From NCBI GenBank assembly GCA_040880285.1, contig JBBDIT010000044.1, positions 1 to 64,000 on the forward strand: a DNA stretch of 64,000 bases, read 5' to 3'. The notes beneath the pieces are model-generated. The model ran no database searches, was not told the origin of the DNA, and was given only the letters and a program-made list of their open reading frames with translations. Positions 44,485-53,046 of this stretch are shown here, piece by piece; position 1 is the stretch's first letter, and every line of letters starts with the position of its first letter. The DNA comes from JANQJA01 sp040880285 (GTDB taxonomy: Bacteria > Pseudomonadota > Gammaproteobacteria > Pseudomonadales > Azotimanducaceae). A program made the position numbers and the translations under genes.

Positions 44485-45196
44485 GACTTACCAGGACGTC
44501 GAATGGGAGGAGTTGGTAGATTCTTCCGAACAAAGTGATCTCGCCCGACTCTTTGAGAAGGTGATTTTTGAGCGAGTCAGCTTTCGCGCTGCAGAAGTCA
44601 GCGGACAACGATTCCTTTCATGTGAGTTCCTGGACTGTACATTTGATAGCGCAAAGCTATTGGACTGCGAATTTTTCCGGTGTCGTTTTTTTAATGCCGT
44701 CACTGAGAACGGCTGCAGTTTCAAGTTTTCCGAGTCAGGAGGCACAGTGTTTTCTCACTGTGACCTTTCAATGTGCAACTTCTCCAGGGCTAACCTCTAC
44801 AATCTGGCGATTACAGATTGTCAGGCGCAAGGAGCTGACTTCAGCGACGTGATCTCATCGCGCAGTGTTGGTTCCAGTGTCCAGTTGCACGGGACCAGGA
44901 TCAGTGGCTGCAATCTTTCTTACGCCAGCTTCAACGGCGCCTGGCTCAAGGAAAGTGATCTTGCCAGAAACCGTCTGGTGCACGCCAGTTTCAACGAAGC
45001 CTGTCTTGAGAACAGCAACTTGTCAGACTGCGAACTACATGGGCTCGAAGCGAAAGGCTTGTTGCTGGCAGGCGCTGACCTGCGGGGTGCGCAACTTGCG
45101 GGCCTTGATATACGCCAACTCGACATGACCGGGGTCATCATCAACGACTTCCAATGCGCGACCCTACTGGAAGCCGTCGGCATCATCGTCGAATAG
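44477..45196 (+). CDS. Pentapeptide-repeat protein, Qnr/McbG-like
   Basis: A 239-residue protein made mainly of A(D/N)LXX-type five-residue repeats from about residue 45 to the end, seen as CEFLDCTF, CDLSMCNFSRANL and ADLRGAQLAGLDI. This folds as a right-handed beta helix. Its C-terminus, NDFQCATLLEAVGIIVE, matches the ending of Qnr/McbG-type proteins, which mimic DNA and shield gyrase from inhibitors. The N-terminal about 35 residues have no repeats. It starts 8 bases before the hydrolase stop, so the two are translated together. Gyrase protection is inference from the family. Confidence 0.8.
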   Translation: MTETYQDVEWEELVDSSEQSDLARLFEKVIFERVSFRAAEVSGQRFLSCEFLDCTFDSAKLLDCEFFRCRFFNAVTENGCSFKFSESGGTVFSHCDLSMCNFSRANLYNLAITDCQAQGADFSDVISSRSVGSSVQLHGTRISGCNLSYASFNGAWLKESDLARNRLVHASFNEACLENSNLSDCELHGLEAKGLLLAGADLRGAQLAGLDIRQLDMTGVIINDFQCATLLEAVGIIVE

Positions 45197-45198
45197 GC

Positions 45199-45936
45199 TT
45201 ACTCACCGTTGACATTGGCATCCAGCAATTCGATGTCGAAAATGAGTAAGGAATTGGGCCCGATCGGACCTTGTCCTGCAGGACCATAGGCCAGGTTCGG
45301 TGGTACGAATAGCCGAATCTTGCCGCCCTCCTTGACCAGTTGCAATCCTTCAGTCCAACCCTTGATGACCTGTCTTAATCCAAACTCCACCGGTTTCTTA
45401 TCGCGGGTCGAATCAAACACGGTACCATCAATAAACTTACCTTCGTAATTGACCCTCACTCTATCGTCAGCGGTCGGGTTTTGTCCGTCACCTTCCTCGA
45501 CAATCTCGTACTGCAATCCGGATGCTGTGGTCTTCACACCATCACGTTCTGAATTGTCTGCAAGGAAGGCTTTAGCGGCCTCAAGATTCTCCTCTGCGGC
45601 CGCGCCCTGGCGTTCCTGGACAGCGGCCTGTGCAGCCTGCTGTTCCTCAATACGTTGTTGGCGATTGGCCTCAACCACGGCAATGACAGCCTCTTGTTGC
45701 TCACGGGTCAGTTCCGGATACTTCTGATCCAGTGAGTCCCTGATACCAGCCATTAGCCCGTCAAGGTCGATTGCCTGATTACCACCTTCCTTGAGGATAT
45801 TGCCAAAGGAATAACCAAAAAAATAACCCACATCGTATGGGAGGTTCCCTTCGTCAGTTTCATCGGCCCCCAGAACATTGCTCGAAGTCACAACAAGCAA
45901 TATCGCCAATCCATTGATTAGTATAGCGTTTTTCAT
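45199..45936 (-). CDS. Periplasmic FKBP-type peptidyl-prolyl isomerase (Mip/FkpA-like)
   Basis: A 245-residue protein with a signal peptide (cleavage probably after VLGA near residue 24), a helical dimerisation region with a Gln/Ala-rich coiled segment (about 70-125), and a C-terminal FKBP domain with FDSTRDKKPVEF, VIKGWTEGLQLV and PPNLAYGP. This layout is that of periplasmic Mip/FkpA chaperones, which isomerise proline bonds of exported proteins. It converges on the pentapeptide gene with 2 bp between stops and diverges from prc. Confidence 0.92.
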   Translation of the reverse strand: MKNAILINGLAILLVVTSSNVLGADETDEGNLPYDVGYFFGYSFGNILKEGGNQAIDLDGLMAGIRDSLDQKYPELTREQQEAVIAVVEANRQQRIEEQQAAQAAVQERQGAAAEENLEAAKAFLADNSERDGVKTTASGLQYEIVEEGDGQNPTADDRVRVNYEGKFIDGTVFDSTRDKKPVEFGLRQVIKGWTEGLQLVKEGGKIRLFVPPNLAYGPAGQGPIGPNSLLIFDIELLDANVNGE

Positions 45937-46033
45937 CTGATTCCTATCTATTCTTCAGCAAGTAGGGCATTATCGCACAAGCATTACCCGAACCGCCAAA
46001 ACCTTGATTAGAAACCCGATAGACCCATAAACT

Positions 46034-46074
46034 AAGGAGGCGAAATGAGGTACTCAAATAACGACTATGATTAA
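46034..46074 (+). promoter_or_regulatory. Strong ribosome site and 9-codon leader ORF upstream of prc
   Basis: AAGGAGG (46034-46040) is the best ribosome site here, but it serves the ATG at 46045, which opens a nine-codon frame (MRYSNNDYD) ending at TAA 46072-46074. The prc ATG (46067) lies inside that frame's last codons, 26 bases from the ribosome site. Translation of prc would then depend on termination of the leader. A base error in the assembly could also produce this. Confidence 0.55.
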
Positions 46075-48376
46075 TCTTCCACCCATTCTTCGGCGCGCAT
46101 GTTTTATTGCATTTGCGTCCTATGCCGCACTGGCCAGTGCGACAGTACCGCCACAACCAGAGACACTCGAACCTCTCCCGGTTCACGCCAACACCACGCG
46201 GAATATCGTGGATGCATTGGCCAGCCGACATTATGTTAGTACGTCTCTCGACGATGAATTGTCGAGCCAGATCCTGGAACATTTTATCGATGATCTGGAC
46301 CCGGGCAAGAGCTATCTGTTGATGAGCGACGTCGCTGAATTCAATCAATATCAGCATTCACTCGACAATATGTTACGTCGAGGTGACGTCGCGCCGGCTT
46401 TCGAAATCTTCAATCGTTACCACGTTCGAGTTATCCACCGACTCAAAAACATCGTTGCCATGCTGGAAGAAGGTATCGACCAGTTTGACTTCACCATCGA
46501 CGAGACCTTGCCGCTGGACCGGAAAGAAGCAGTCTGGGCCGCGACAGTCGAGGAGCTGGACGACCTCTGGCGCAAGCGCGTTAAGAACGCAGTGCTAAAC
46601 CTCAAGCTCGCCGATAAGGAGCCTGAGAAGATCCAGGAGTTGCTGCTGAAGCGATACAGGAATCAGCTGAATCGAATGGGCCAGACGAATAGCGAAGATG
46701 TCTATCAACTGTTCATGAATTCGTTTACACGCACCTACGATCCGCATACCCAATATTTCTCACCACGAACCAGCGAAAATTTCGATATCAATATGAGCCT
46801 GTCGCTTGAAGGGATCGGCGCCGTTTTGCAGAGCGAGGACGAATATACGAAAGTCGTCAGCCTGGTCCCGGCGGGACCTGCCGATAAGTCCGGCCAACTC
46901 TTTCCCAACGACAGAATCATTGCAGTAGGACAAGGAAAAGAAGGCGAGATGATTGATGTCATCGGCTGGCGCCTCGATGAGGTTGTGCAACTCATCCGTG
47001 GCGAAAAAGATACCGTCGTAAAACTCGACGTGGTACCCGCTGCCACCAAGGATGCAGCCGAGTCGCGCGTGGTCGCCATCACTCGAAATACGGTCAAGCT
47101 GGAAGAACAGAGCGCCAAATCTGAAATCATCGAGGTCGAACAGTTTGGAGCGACCCACAAAATCGGCATCATTACTATTCCGACTTTCTATATTGATTTC
47201 AAGGCGTACCAGCAAGGCGACCGGGATTACAAGAGCACGACCCGTGACGTCAAAAGGCTACTTGAACAACTCAAGGCACAGGATGTTGCCGGCATTGTCA
47301 TTGACCTACGCGATAATGGCGGCGGATCCCTGCAGGAAGCCCGAACCTTGACAGGCCTTTTTATCGACCGTGGCCCAACAGTTCAAATACGCAGCAAGAG
47401 TAATCGCGTCGATATCCTCAGTGACAGGGATTTGAGGACCGTATACGAGGGCCCACTCGCTGTACTGGTCAATCGACTCAGTGCGTCTGCCTCGGAGATC
47501 TTTGCCGGCGCGATCCAGGATTACAAGCGTGGCATTATTATTGGCAGCCAGACTTTCGGCAAGGGCACAGTACAGTCCCTGTTACCACTCAACCGTGGCC
47601 AGCTGAAACTTACCCAGGCCAAATTTTATCGTATCAGCGGTGAAAGCACCCAACACCGGGGCATCATTCCGGACATCTCCTATCCGTCCAATTACGACCC
47701 TGATGCCATCGGTGAGAGTACACTGGAGGGTCCCCTGCCCTGGGATAAGATCCAGGCTACAGCCTATCGACCCAAAGGCAGTCTTGACGACCTGGTTCCG
47801 GATTTGAAGAATCTCCACGAGGATCGGGTAGCGGTTGACCCAGAATTCTCATACCTGCGCGGGGCAGTCGAATTCCAGCGCCAACGTGCCAGCCAAAAGT
47901 CGATTTCCCTCAATGAAGCGGAACGAATTCGGGCCAGGGAAGAAGATGAGGCCTTCTGGCTCGCACTGGAAAACAGGCGTCGTGCAGCCCAGGGTCTCGA
48001 CGCGGTCGCATCCCTCGATGAACTTAAACCTGAGGCTGATCCACTGATCGCCGCGAATCGCACCCAGGCGACAGGTATCACTTCTTCCGACCAGGATCGT
48101 TCCGCAGCCGACGATGAGAGTGATGGCGCTGGCAGCGGTAACCAGGGCGATGGACCCGACGCCATTAAGGGTAATGAAATGGCGGGCTATATTGAGCTCG
48201 ATGAAAAACGCAAAAGCAAAGACAAATCCGGGGATAAAAAAGACTCCGACCTGGCGACCGCTAATCCGCGAGACGAACCGGATGCCTACCTGGTCGAGTC
48301 TGGTAGTATTCTTCTGGATTACATTTCATTGTCCAAGCGTACTGCCGCCAAAGAAAGGGACGCAGAACAGATCTAG
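46067..48376 (+). CDS. prc: Tail-specific protease Prc
   Basis: A 769-residue periplasmic C-terminal-processing protease (S41). A signal peptide lies in the first 25 residues. A helical region, a PDZ domain (about 240-330) and the protease domain follow, with catalytic Ser474 in SASASEIF and Lys499 in TFGKGTVQSL. The residues have the same 25-residue spacing as E. coli Prc (Ser452/Lys477). The C-terminal helical part is lengthened by a polar, acidic, repeat-poor linker (about 665-740). Prc trims or degrades proteins with exposed nonpolar C-termini, including cell-wall enzymes. See the leader ORF entry for its translation start. Confidence 0.93.
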   Translation: MINLPPILRRACFIAFASYAALASATVPPQPETLEPLPVHANTTRNIVDALASRHYVSTSLDDELSSQILEHFIDDLDPGKSYLLMSDVAEFNQYQHSLDNMLRRGDVAPAFEIFNRYHVRVIHRLKNIVAMLEEGIDQFDFTIDETLPLDRKEAVWAATVEELDDLWRKRVKNAVLNLKLADKEPEKIQELLLKRYRNQLNRMGQTNSEDVYQLFMNSFTRTYDPHTQYFSPRTSENFDINMSLSLEGIGAVLQSEDEYTKVVSLVPAGPADKSGQLFPNDRIIAVGQGKEGEMIDVIGWRLDEVVQLIRGEKDTVVKLDVVPAATKDAAESRVVAITRNTVKLEEQSAKSEIIEVEQFGATHKIGIITIPTFYIDFKAYQQGDRDYKSTTRDVKRLLEQLKAQDVAGIVIDLRDNGGGSLQEARTLTGLFIDRGPTVQIRSKSNRVDILSDRDLRTVYEGPLAVLVNRLSASASEIFAGAIQDYKRGIIIGSQTFGKGTVQSLLPLNRGQLKLTQAKFYRISGESTQHRGIIPDISYPSNYDPDAIGESTLEGPLPWDKIQATAYRPKGSLDDLVPDLKNLHEDRVAVDPEFSYLRGAVEFQRQRASQKSISLNEAERIRAREEDEAFWLALENRRRAAQGLDAVASLDELKPEADPLIAANRTQATGITSSDQDRSAADDESDGAGSGNQGDGPDAIKGNEMAGYIELDEKRKSKDKSGDKKDSDLATANPRDEPDAYLVESGSILLDYISLSKRTAAKERDAEQI

Positions 48377-48443
48377 GAAACCTCCGAACAAGTCCCTGCC
48401 TTTGGCCACTCAATCAATTGACGCAGACTTCTCCAGAGGCTAC

Positions 48444-49187
48444 CTAGCGATTGATCTGGTCTTTTTCGATCAGATCATAAGCGTGCTGGATCTCCTTGAA
48501 TTTCTCTTCCGCCGCTTGCGCAAACTCGGGAGCCATGCCTTTGGACTGGATCCTGTCCGGATGATACTGCATCGCCAGTTTCCGATACTTCTTCTTGATG
48601 ACGGCAAGATCGTCCCCGGGGCTGCAGCCAAGAATTTCATAGTACCGATTGATATCGTCGGGTACGCCTGTAAAACGGCTCTTGATCTGCGCAAACTCCG
48701 ATTCGATGCCAAATATTCGAACTGCCGAACGAATCATGCGTTCTTCCGATTCATGCAAGTCATGGTCGGCATGGGCCACCACCATCAGCAGATCAACAAC
48801 GGACACGAGCAGTTCCGGGGTATCAGAAAAGTGCTGTTGTAGCTGCATCGCATAGTCTTCGAAGCGGTCGTCGGAATCCTTGGCCGCATTGAATATCTGG
48901 ATCGCCAACTTCCGCGCCTGGGGCGGGAGTCGAAAATTCTCCTTCATGACCCGCTCAATGACCTCGATTTCGTTCCGGGTCACAACACCATCTGCCTTCG
49001 CCAGTTTTCCAAGCATCGAAAAAACCGCGGTAAAATAAAGCCCTTGCCGTGTTTCCAGTGGGCTAAAACTAAATCCGCCACCCGCATCCAGCGCATGGTG
49101 ACCGATCACCGCGCCCAGCACGGCACCGATCGGGCCACCAAACAGCGCGCCAATGCCTCCGCCCAGAATTTTCCCCATCCAGCTCAA
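48444..49187 (-). CDS. djlA: DnaJ-like co-chaperone DjlA
   Basis: A 247-residue protein with a Gly-rich hydrophobic N-terminus (about residues 5-30, GGGIGALFGGPIGAVLG) that inserts in the membrane, a TerB-like helical domain (about 45-160) and a C-terminal J-domain with the HPD motif in YHPDRI. This is the layout of DjlA, which recruits DnaK to the inner membrane. It is the last gene in a leftward run and overlaps the phosphomannomutase gene by 4 bases. Confidence 0.92.
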   Translation of the reverse strand: MSWMGKILGGGIGALFGGPIGAVLGAVIGHHALDAGGGFSFSPLETRQGLYFTAVFSMLGKLAKADGVVTRNEIEVIERVMKENFRLPPQARKLAIQIFNAAKDSDDRFEDYAMQLQQHFSDTPELLVSVVDLLMVVAHADHDLHESEERMIRSAVRIFGIESEFAQIKSRFTGVPDDINRYYEILGCSPGDDLAVIKKKYRKLAMQYHPDRIQSKGMAPEFAQAAEEKFKEIQHAYDLIEKDQINR

Positions 49188-50539
49188 ATTTCGACACCAC
49201 CCAACGCTTCTAACAGCTCCTGCGTTTTTTTATGCATCAGACCGGCGTCACCACGAGACTCAACATTCAGCCGGACGACGGGTTCAGTATTGGACATACG
49301 GACATTGAAACGCCAATCGCCGAACTCCATCGACAAACCATCAGTGCGGTCGACTGCTTTAGCGTGCGGTGCATAATCGGCTTCAATTCGTGCGATGGTA
49401 GTAGCAGCATCTTCGATACGGCGATTAATTTCGCCACTGGCTGGGAACCGGATCATCCGTTCATTAACGAGTTCCGACAGCGTTTTACCTTCAGCTGACA
49501 TGAGACCGGCGACCAGTAGCCAGGGCACCATCCCACTGTCGCAGAAGGAAAAGTCCCGAAAGTAATGATGTGCGCTCATCTCACCGCCATAGACGGCGTT
49601 TTCGGTGCGCATACGTTCTTTGATAAAGGCATGACCCGTCTTGCTGAGCACCGGGACACCGCCCCGCTCCTTGACTATATCAATGGTATTCCACGTCAAT
49701 CTGGGATCATGGACAACCTTTTCACCTGCCCGCTCGCTTTTCCCGAGAAAGGCTTCCGCCAAAAGGCCAACCATATAGTACCCCTCGATAAACCGACCAT
49801 TTTCATCAAAGAAAAAACAACGATCAAAATCACCATCCCAGGCAATGCCCATATCGGCGTGGCCCCTGATTATCGCGTCAATGGTGGCCTGCCTGTTACC
49901 CGGCAATAATGGGTTAGGTACACCGTTGGGAAAGTCACCGTTCGGCTCGTGATGTATTTTGATAAAGTCAAATGGCAGGAACGGTTCAAGCCGGTCGATG
50001 ACTTCCCCGGCGCCACCATTACCCGCATTAACGACGATCTTAAGGGGTGAGAGTGAGCTGGTATCGACGTAACCCAGAAGCTTGGCGATATAGGCCGAAT
50101 GATGGTCCAGTGGAATGATGGCGCCTTTTTTCCTGACCGGACCAAAGTCGTCAGCTGCTACGCGCTGCTTGATTTCATTGAGGCCGGTATCACCACTGAT
50201 CGGGCGTGACTCCTCCCGCACCAGCTTCATGCCATTGTAATCTTTCGGATTATGACTTGCCGTTACCATAATTCCACCGTCAAGTTCGAAGTGCGACGTG
50301 GCGAAATAGACTTCTTCAGTCCCGCACTGCCCTATGTAATAGACATCGGCACCACCATCAGTCAATCCACTTGCAAGCGCATCCGTCATGCCAGGGCTGG
50401 ACAGGCGAATATCATGTCCAACAATCACCCTTTCCGGCGCAAGAAATTCAGTAAACGCCCGGCCAATCCGGTACGCAATATCCTCATTCAATTCATCCGG
50501 GATACGCCCGCGAATATCATAGGCCTTAAAACATTTCAT
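49184..50539 (-). CDS. manB: Phosphomannomutase/phosphoglucomutase
   Basis: A 451-residue alpha-D-phosphohexomutase that interconverts mannose (or glucose) 6- and 1-phosphates for surface polysaccharide precursors. The active Ser lies in VTASHNPKDYNGMK, the metal-binding loop in WDGDFDRCFFFDENG, the sugar-binding loop in YGGEMSAHHY and the phosphate-binding loop in RMSNTEPVVRL. The N-terminal FKAYDIRGRIPDELN is complete. It sits 4 bp after xni and overlaps djlA; no other sugar-nucleotide genes are nearby. Confidence 0.92.
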   Translation of the reverse strand: MKCFKAYDIRGRIPDELNEDIAYRIGRAFTEFLAPERVIVGHDIRLSSPGMTDALASGLTDGGADVYYIGQCGTEEVYFATSHFELDGGIMVTASHNPKDYNGMKLVREESRPISGDTGLNEIKQRVAADDFGPVRKKGAIIPLDHHSAYIAKLLGYVDTSSLSPLKIVVNAGNGGAGEVIDRLEPFLPFDFIKIHHEPNGDFPNGVPNPLLPGNRQATIDAIIRGHADMGIAWDGDFDRCFFFDENGRFIEGYYMVGLLAEAFLGKSERAGEKVVHDPRLTWNTIDIVKERGGVPVLSKTGHAFIKERMRTENAVYGGEMSAHHYFRDFSFCDSGMVPWLLVAGLMSAEGKTLSELVNERMIRFPASGEINRRIEDAATTIARIEADYAPHAKAVDRTDGLSMEFGDWRFNVRMSNTEPVVRLNVESRGDAGLMHKKTQELLEALGGVEI

Positions 50540-50543
50540 ACCG

Positions 50544-51317
50544 CTATAACCTCAATGATTTTAAATTAATTCCCAGCGCTACATCGGTTTTAAGCGTCAC
50601 CAGTTGTTTGCAACGCTGTACCAGGTCGCCGTTTTCACGCACACGCACCGCAGACGCATTATCGTCATCGCCACGCAACACCTCTTCGAGACTGCCATAT
50701 TCAGCAAGCAGGTTTGCCGCGGTCTTTTTACCGATACGTGGAACGCCTTTGATATTGTTACTGGCGTCTCCCGCCATGGCCCAGAGATCGGTCAACTGCG
50801 ACACTTCACATCCAAACTTCGCCCTGATGTCAGTTGCATTGATTTCCGTACCCTCAAAATGATTGAACACACGAATGCGACTCGATAATAACTGCAGGAA
50901 AGCACGATCAGTAGATAGAATAATCGCCTCTCCACCAGCGTCTGCGATACCCCTCGCCAATGTTGCGATCTGGTCATCCGCCTCATAGTTGTCAACTTTC
51001 AGACTTTCCACCAATTGCTCTTTGAACGCAGTCCGAAACTTCTGCAAGTTAGCGAGCAACGCTGGTGGCGTCGGTTTTCGATTGGCCTTGTAATCCGGAT
51101 AGAGCAGATGCCGCCAGGTTTTATCATGACTATCAAACACCGCACAGGCATGGGTCGGCGAGTGGTTGCCAAGTGCACGCTCGAGGGAACGCCTGGATGC
51201 CTCGATGACCTCATCCATGTGTTCAGCGCCATCACCACGGGCCTCATAGATCCGGCGAACCAGATTGAAAGCGTCAACCAGTAATAGCCTAGAACCAGCC
51301 AACGGCGGCGCCGTCAC
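50544..51317 (-). CDS. xni: 5'-3' exonuclease / flap endonuclease, Xni-like
   Basis: A 257-residue single-domain nuclease homologous to the PolA N-terminal domain and E. coli ExoIX. The metal-binding acidic residues are at LLLVDAFNLVRR and NYEADDQIATLA; the helix-hairpin-helix DNA-binding motif is GVPRIGKKTAANLLAEYG. Only one TD-type acidic pair beyond these is evident, in line with Xni lacking some metal ligands of full flap endonucleases. The ATG at 51317 overlaps the ggt gene end by 29 bases; a TTG at 51302 would shorten that. Confidence 0.85.
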   Translation of the reverse strand: MTAPPLAGSRLLLVDAFNLVRRIYEARGDGAEHMDEVIEASRRSLERALGNHSPTHACAVFDSHDKTWRHLLYPDYKANRKPTPPALLANLQKFRTAFKEQLVESLKVDNYEADDQIATLARGIADAGGEAIILSTDRAFLQLLSSRIRVFNHFEGTEINATDIRAKFGCEVSQLTDLWAMAGDASNNIKGVPRIGKKTAANLLAEYGSLEEVLRGDDDNASAVRVRENGDLVQRCKQLVTLKTDVALGINLKSLRL

Positions 51318-52995
51318 CCCGGGGATCCTTAATGCCCCGAATCAACCCATCTATATATTGGATAGAATTGGCGTCGCCGATTCCACGACCGAATCGCGTT
51401 TCCCGGAATGAGCCATGCCCAAACCCTTGCAGGACCGCTCTGGTATCCGGTGACAGGGCATAGGGCTCAACGATAATCACATTGGGCTGCCATTGGTGAT
51501 GGAATCTGGGGACAGAAACGGCATCCTCTATATTCATCCCATGGTCGATCACATTGACTATGACCTGAAGTGTGGTCGTAATAATGGTCGAGCCCCCGGG
51601 GGAACCAGTGATGAGAACGGGCTGATTATCCCGTGTCACAATCGTCGGTGACATTGAGCTCAGCATGCGCTTGCCCGGTTCGATCTTGTTGGCTTCACGC
51701 CCAATGAGATCGAACTGGTTGGGTGTATTGGGCTTGATAGAAAAGTCATTCATTTCATTGTTGAACAAAATGCCCGTCTCAGGCACGACGATCTTGTTGC
51801 CATAGCTGCTATTGAGTGTGGTGGTGAATGCGACCATCATGCCGTTGCCATCCATGACGGAAAAGTGCGTGGTCTCCCTGTTCTCCTGCGGCCATGAACC
51901 TGCACCGACGTCATCGCTATCAGTGGCTTTGTCAGCACGGAAGTCGGCGATCCGCTGCCTTGCGTAATCTTTGTCAATCAGACGTTCAAGGGGTACCTCG
52001 TAATAATCCGGGTCGCCCAAATACTCGGCCCTGTCAGCATAGGCACGGCGTTCCGCCTCAACCATGTGGTGTATCGCCGCAGCACTTCCGTAACCCATTT
52101 TGCCGAGGTCAAAGGGCTCCAGCATATTGAGCATCTGCACAACGAGAACGCCGCCCGATGAGGGAGGACCCATTCCCCAGATATCATAACCACGATAAGT
52201 ACCATGGACAGGATGACGCCAGACGGAGTGATAGTCGGCAAGATCCGCAAGTGTGATATCCCCTCCCCCACGCTTCATCTCGGCAACGATCAATTCAGCG
52301 GTCTTTCCCGCATAAAATCCGTCACGACCTGTTCTCGAAATCCGCTTGAGCACCAGCGCGAGTGCTGGCTGCTTCCAGAGATCTCCCGTCTTGTAAGGCA
52401 CTCCCTGATTGCTGAATTTGGCGACCGATGCAGGATAGGCAGCCATCCGAGGCAGCACATTCTCGAATTGTCGCGCAAGGTCGTAGGTCAACGGAAAACC
52501 TTCTTCCGCCAACCGGATTGCAGGGGCCATAACCTCTTGCCTCGTCTTCGTGCCATGCGCCTCAAGCAATGTCAGGAGGCCATCCACGGAACCGGGTACA
52601 CCTGCAGCCCTGTGGCTTGCAGTCGACAAGCCAGAAATTACATTGCCATCATCATCCAGGTACATGTCCCGATGGGCGCTGGCCGGCGCCTTTTCGCGAT
52701 GATCCAGTGTTACAACCTGACCATCGGCAAGGCGCACCACGGCGAATCCGCCACCGCCGATATTGCCCGCCGACGGATAGGTTACCGCGAGCGCAAAAGC
52801 GGTCGCCACGGCGCCGTCAACCGCATTGCCACCAGCCTTCATCACAGCTATACCGGCCTCGGATCCCAGTGCCGACCGTGACGTCACGATCGCCTTCTCA
52901 CTCACCGTTGCCTCCGGGCTTGCTGCCTCGAGGATGTGCCCGGGTGAAACCAACGACACCAGCGCCAGTGAAGCAACTAGTACATATTTCAACAT
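51289..52995 (-). CDS. ggt: Gamma-glutamyltransferase
   Basis: A 568-residue periplasmic enzyme that cleaves glutathione and other gamma-glutamyl compounds. A signal peptide (LKYVLVASLALVSLVSPG) is followed by GGNAVDGAVATAFAL, typical of the large subunit. The self-cleavage and catalytic Thr is the one opening TTHFSVMDGNGMMVAF, and GSPGGSTI lies in the small subunit. I place the start at ATG 52995, since the longer open frame to 53214 would overlap the divergent glycosylase gene and hide the signal peptide. It begins the ggt-xni-manB-djlA run. Confidence 0.93.
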   Translation of the reverse strand: MLKYVLVASLALVSLVSPGHILEAASPEATVSEKAIVTSRSALGSEAGIAVMKAGGNAVDGAVATAFALAVTYPSAGNIGGGGFAVVRLADGQVVTLDHREKAPASAHRDMYLDDDGNVISGLSTASHRAAGVPGSVDGLLTLLEAHGTKTRQEVMAPAIRLAEEGFPLTYDLARQFENVLPRMAAYPASVAKFSNQGVPYKTGDLWKQPALALVLKRISRTGRDGFYAGKTAELIVAEMKRGGGDITLADLADYHSVWRHPVHGTYRGYDIWGMGPPSSGGVLVVQMLNMLEPFDLGKMGYGSAAAIHHMVEAERRAYADRAEYLGDPDYYEVPLERLIDKDYARQRIADFRADKATDSDDVGAGSWPQENRETTHFSVMDGNGMMVAFTTTLNSSYGNKIVVPETGILFNNEMNDFSIKPNTPNQFDLIGREANKIEPGKRMLSSMSPTIVTRDNQPVLITGSPGGSTIITTTLQVIVNVIDHGMNIEDAVSVPRFHHQWQPNVIIVEPYALSPDTRAVLQGFGHGSFRETRFGRGIGDANSIQYIDGLIRGIKDPRGDGAAVGWF

Positions 52996-53046
52996 CTCAT
53001 CATCACTACCGCTTTCAAACAGACATCGAAAGCTTATCATGGGGTC

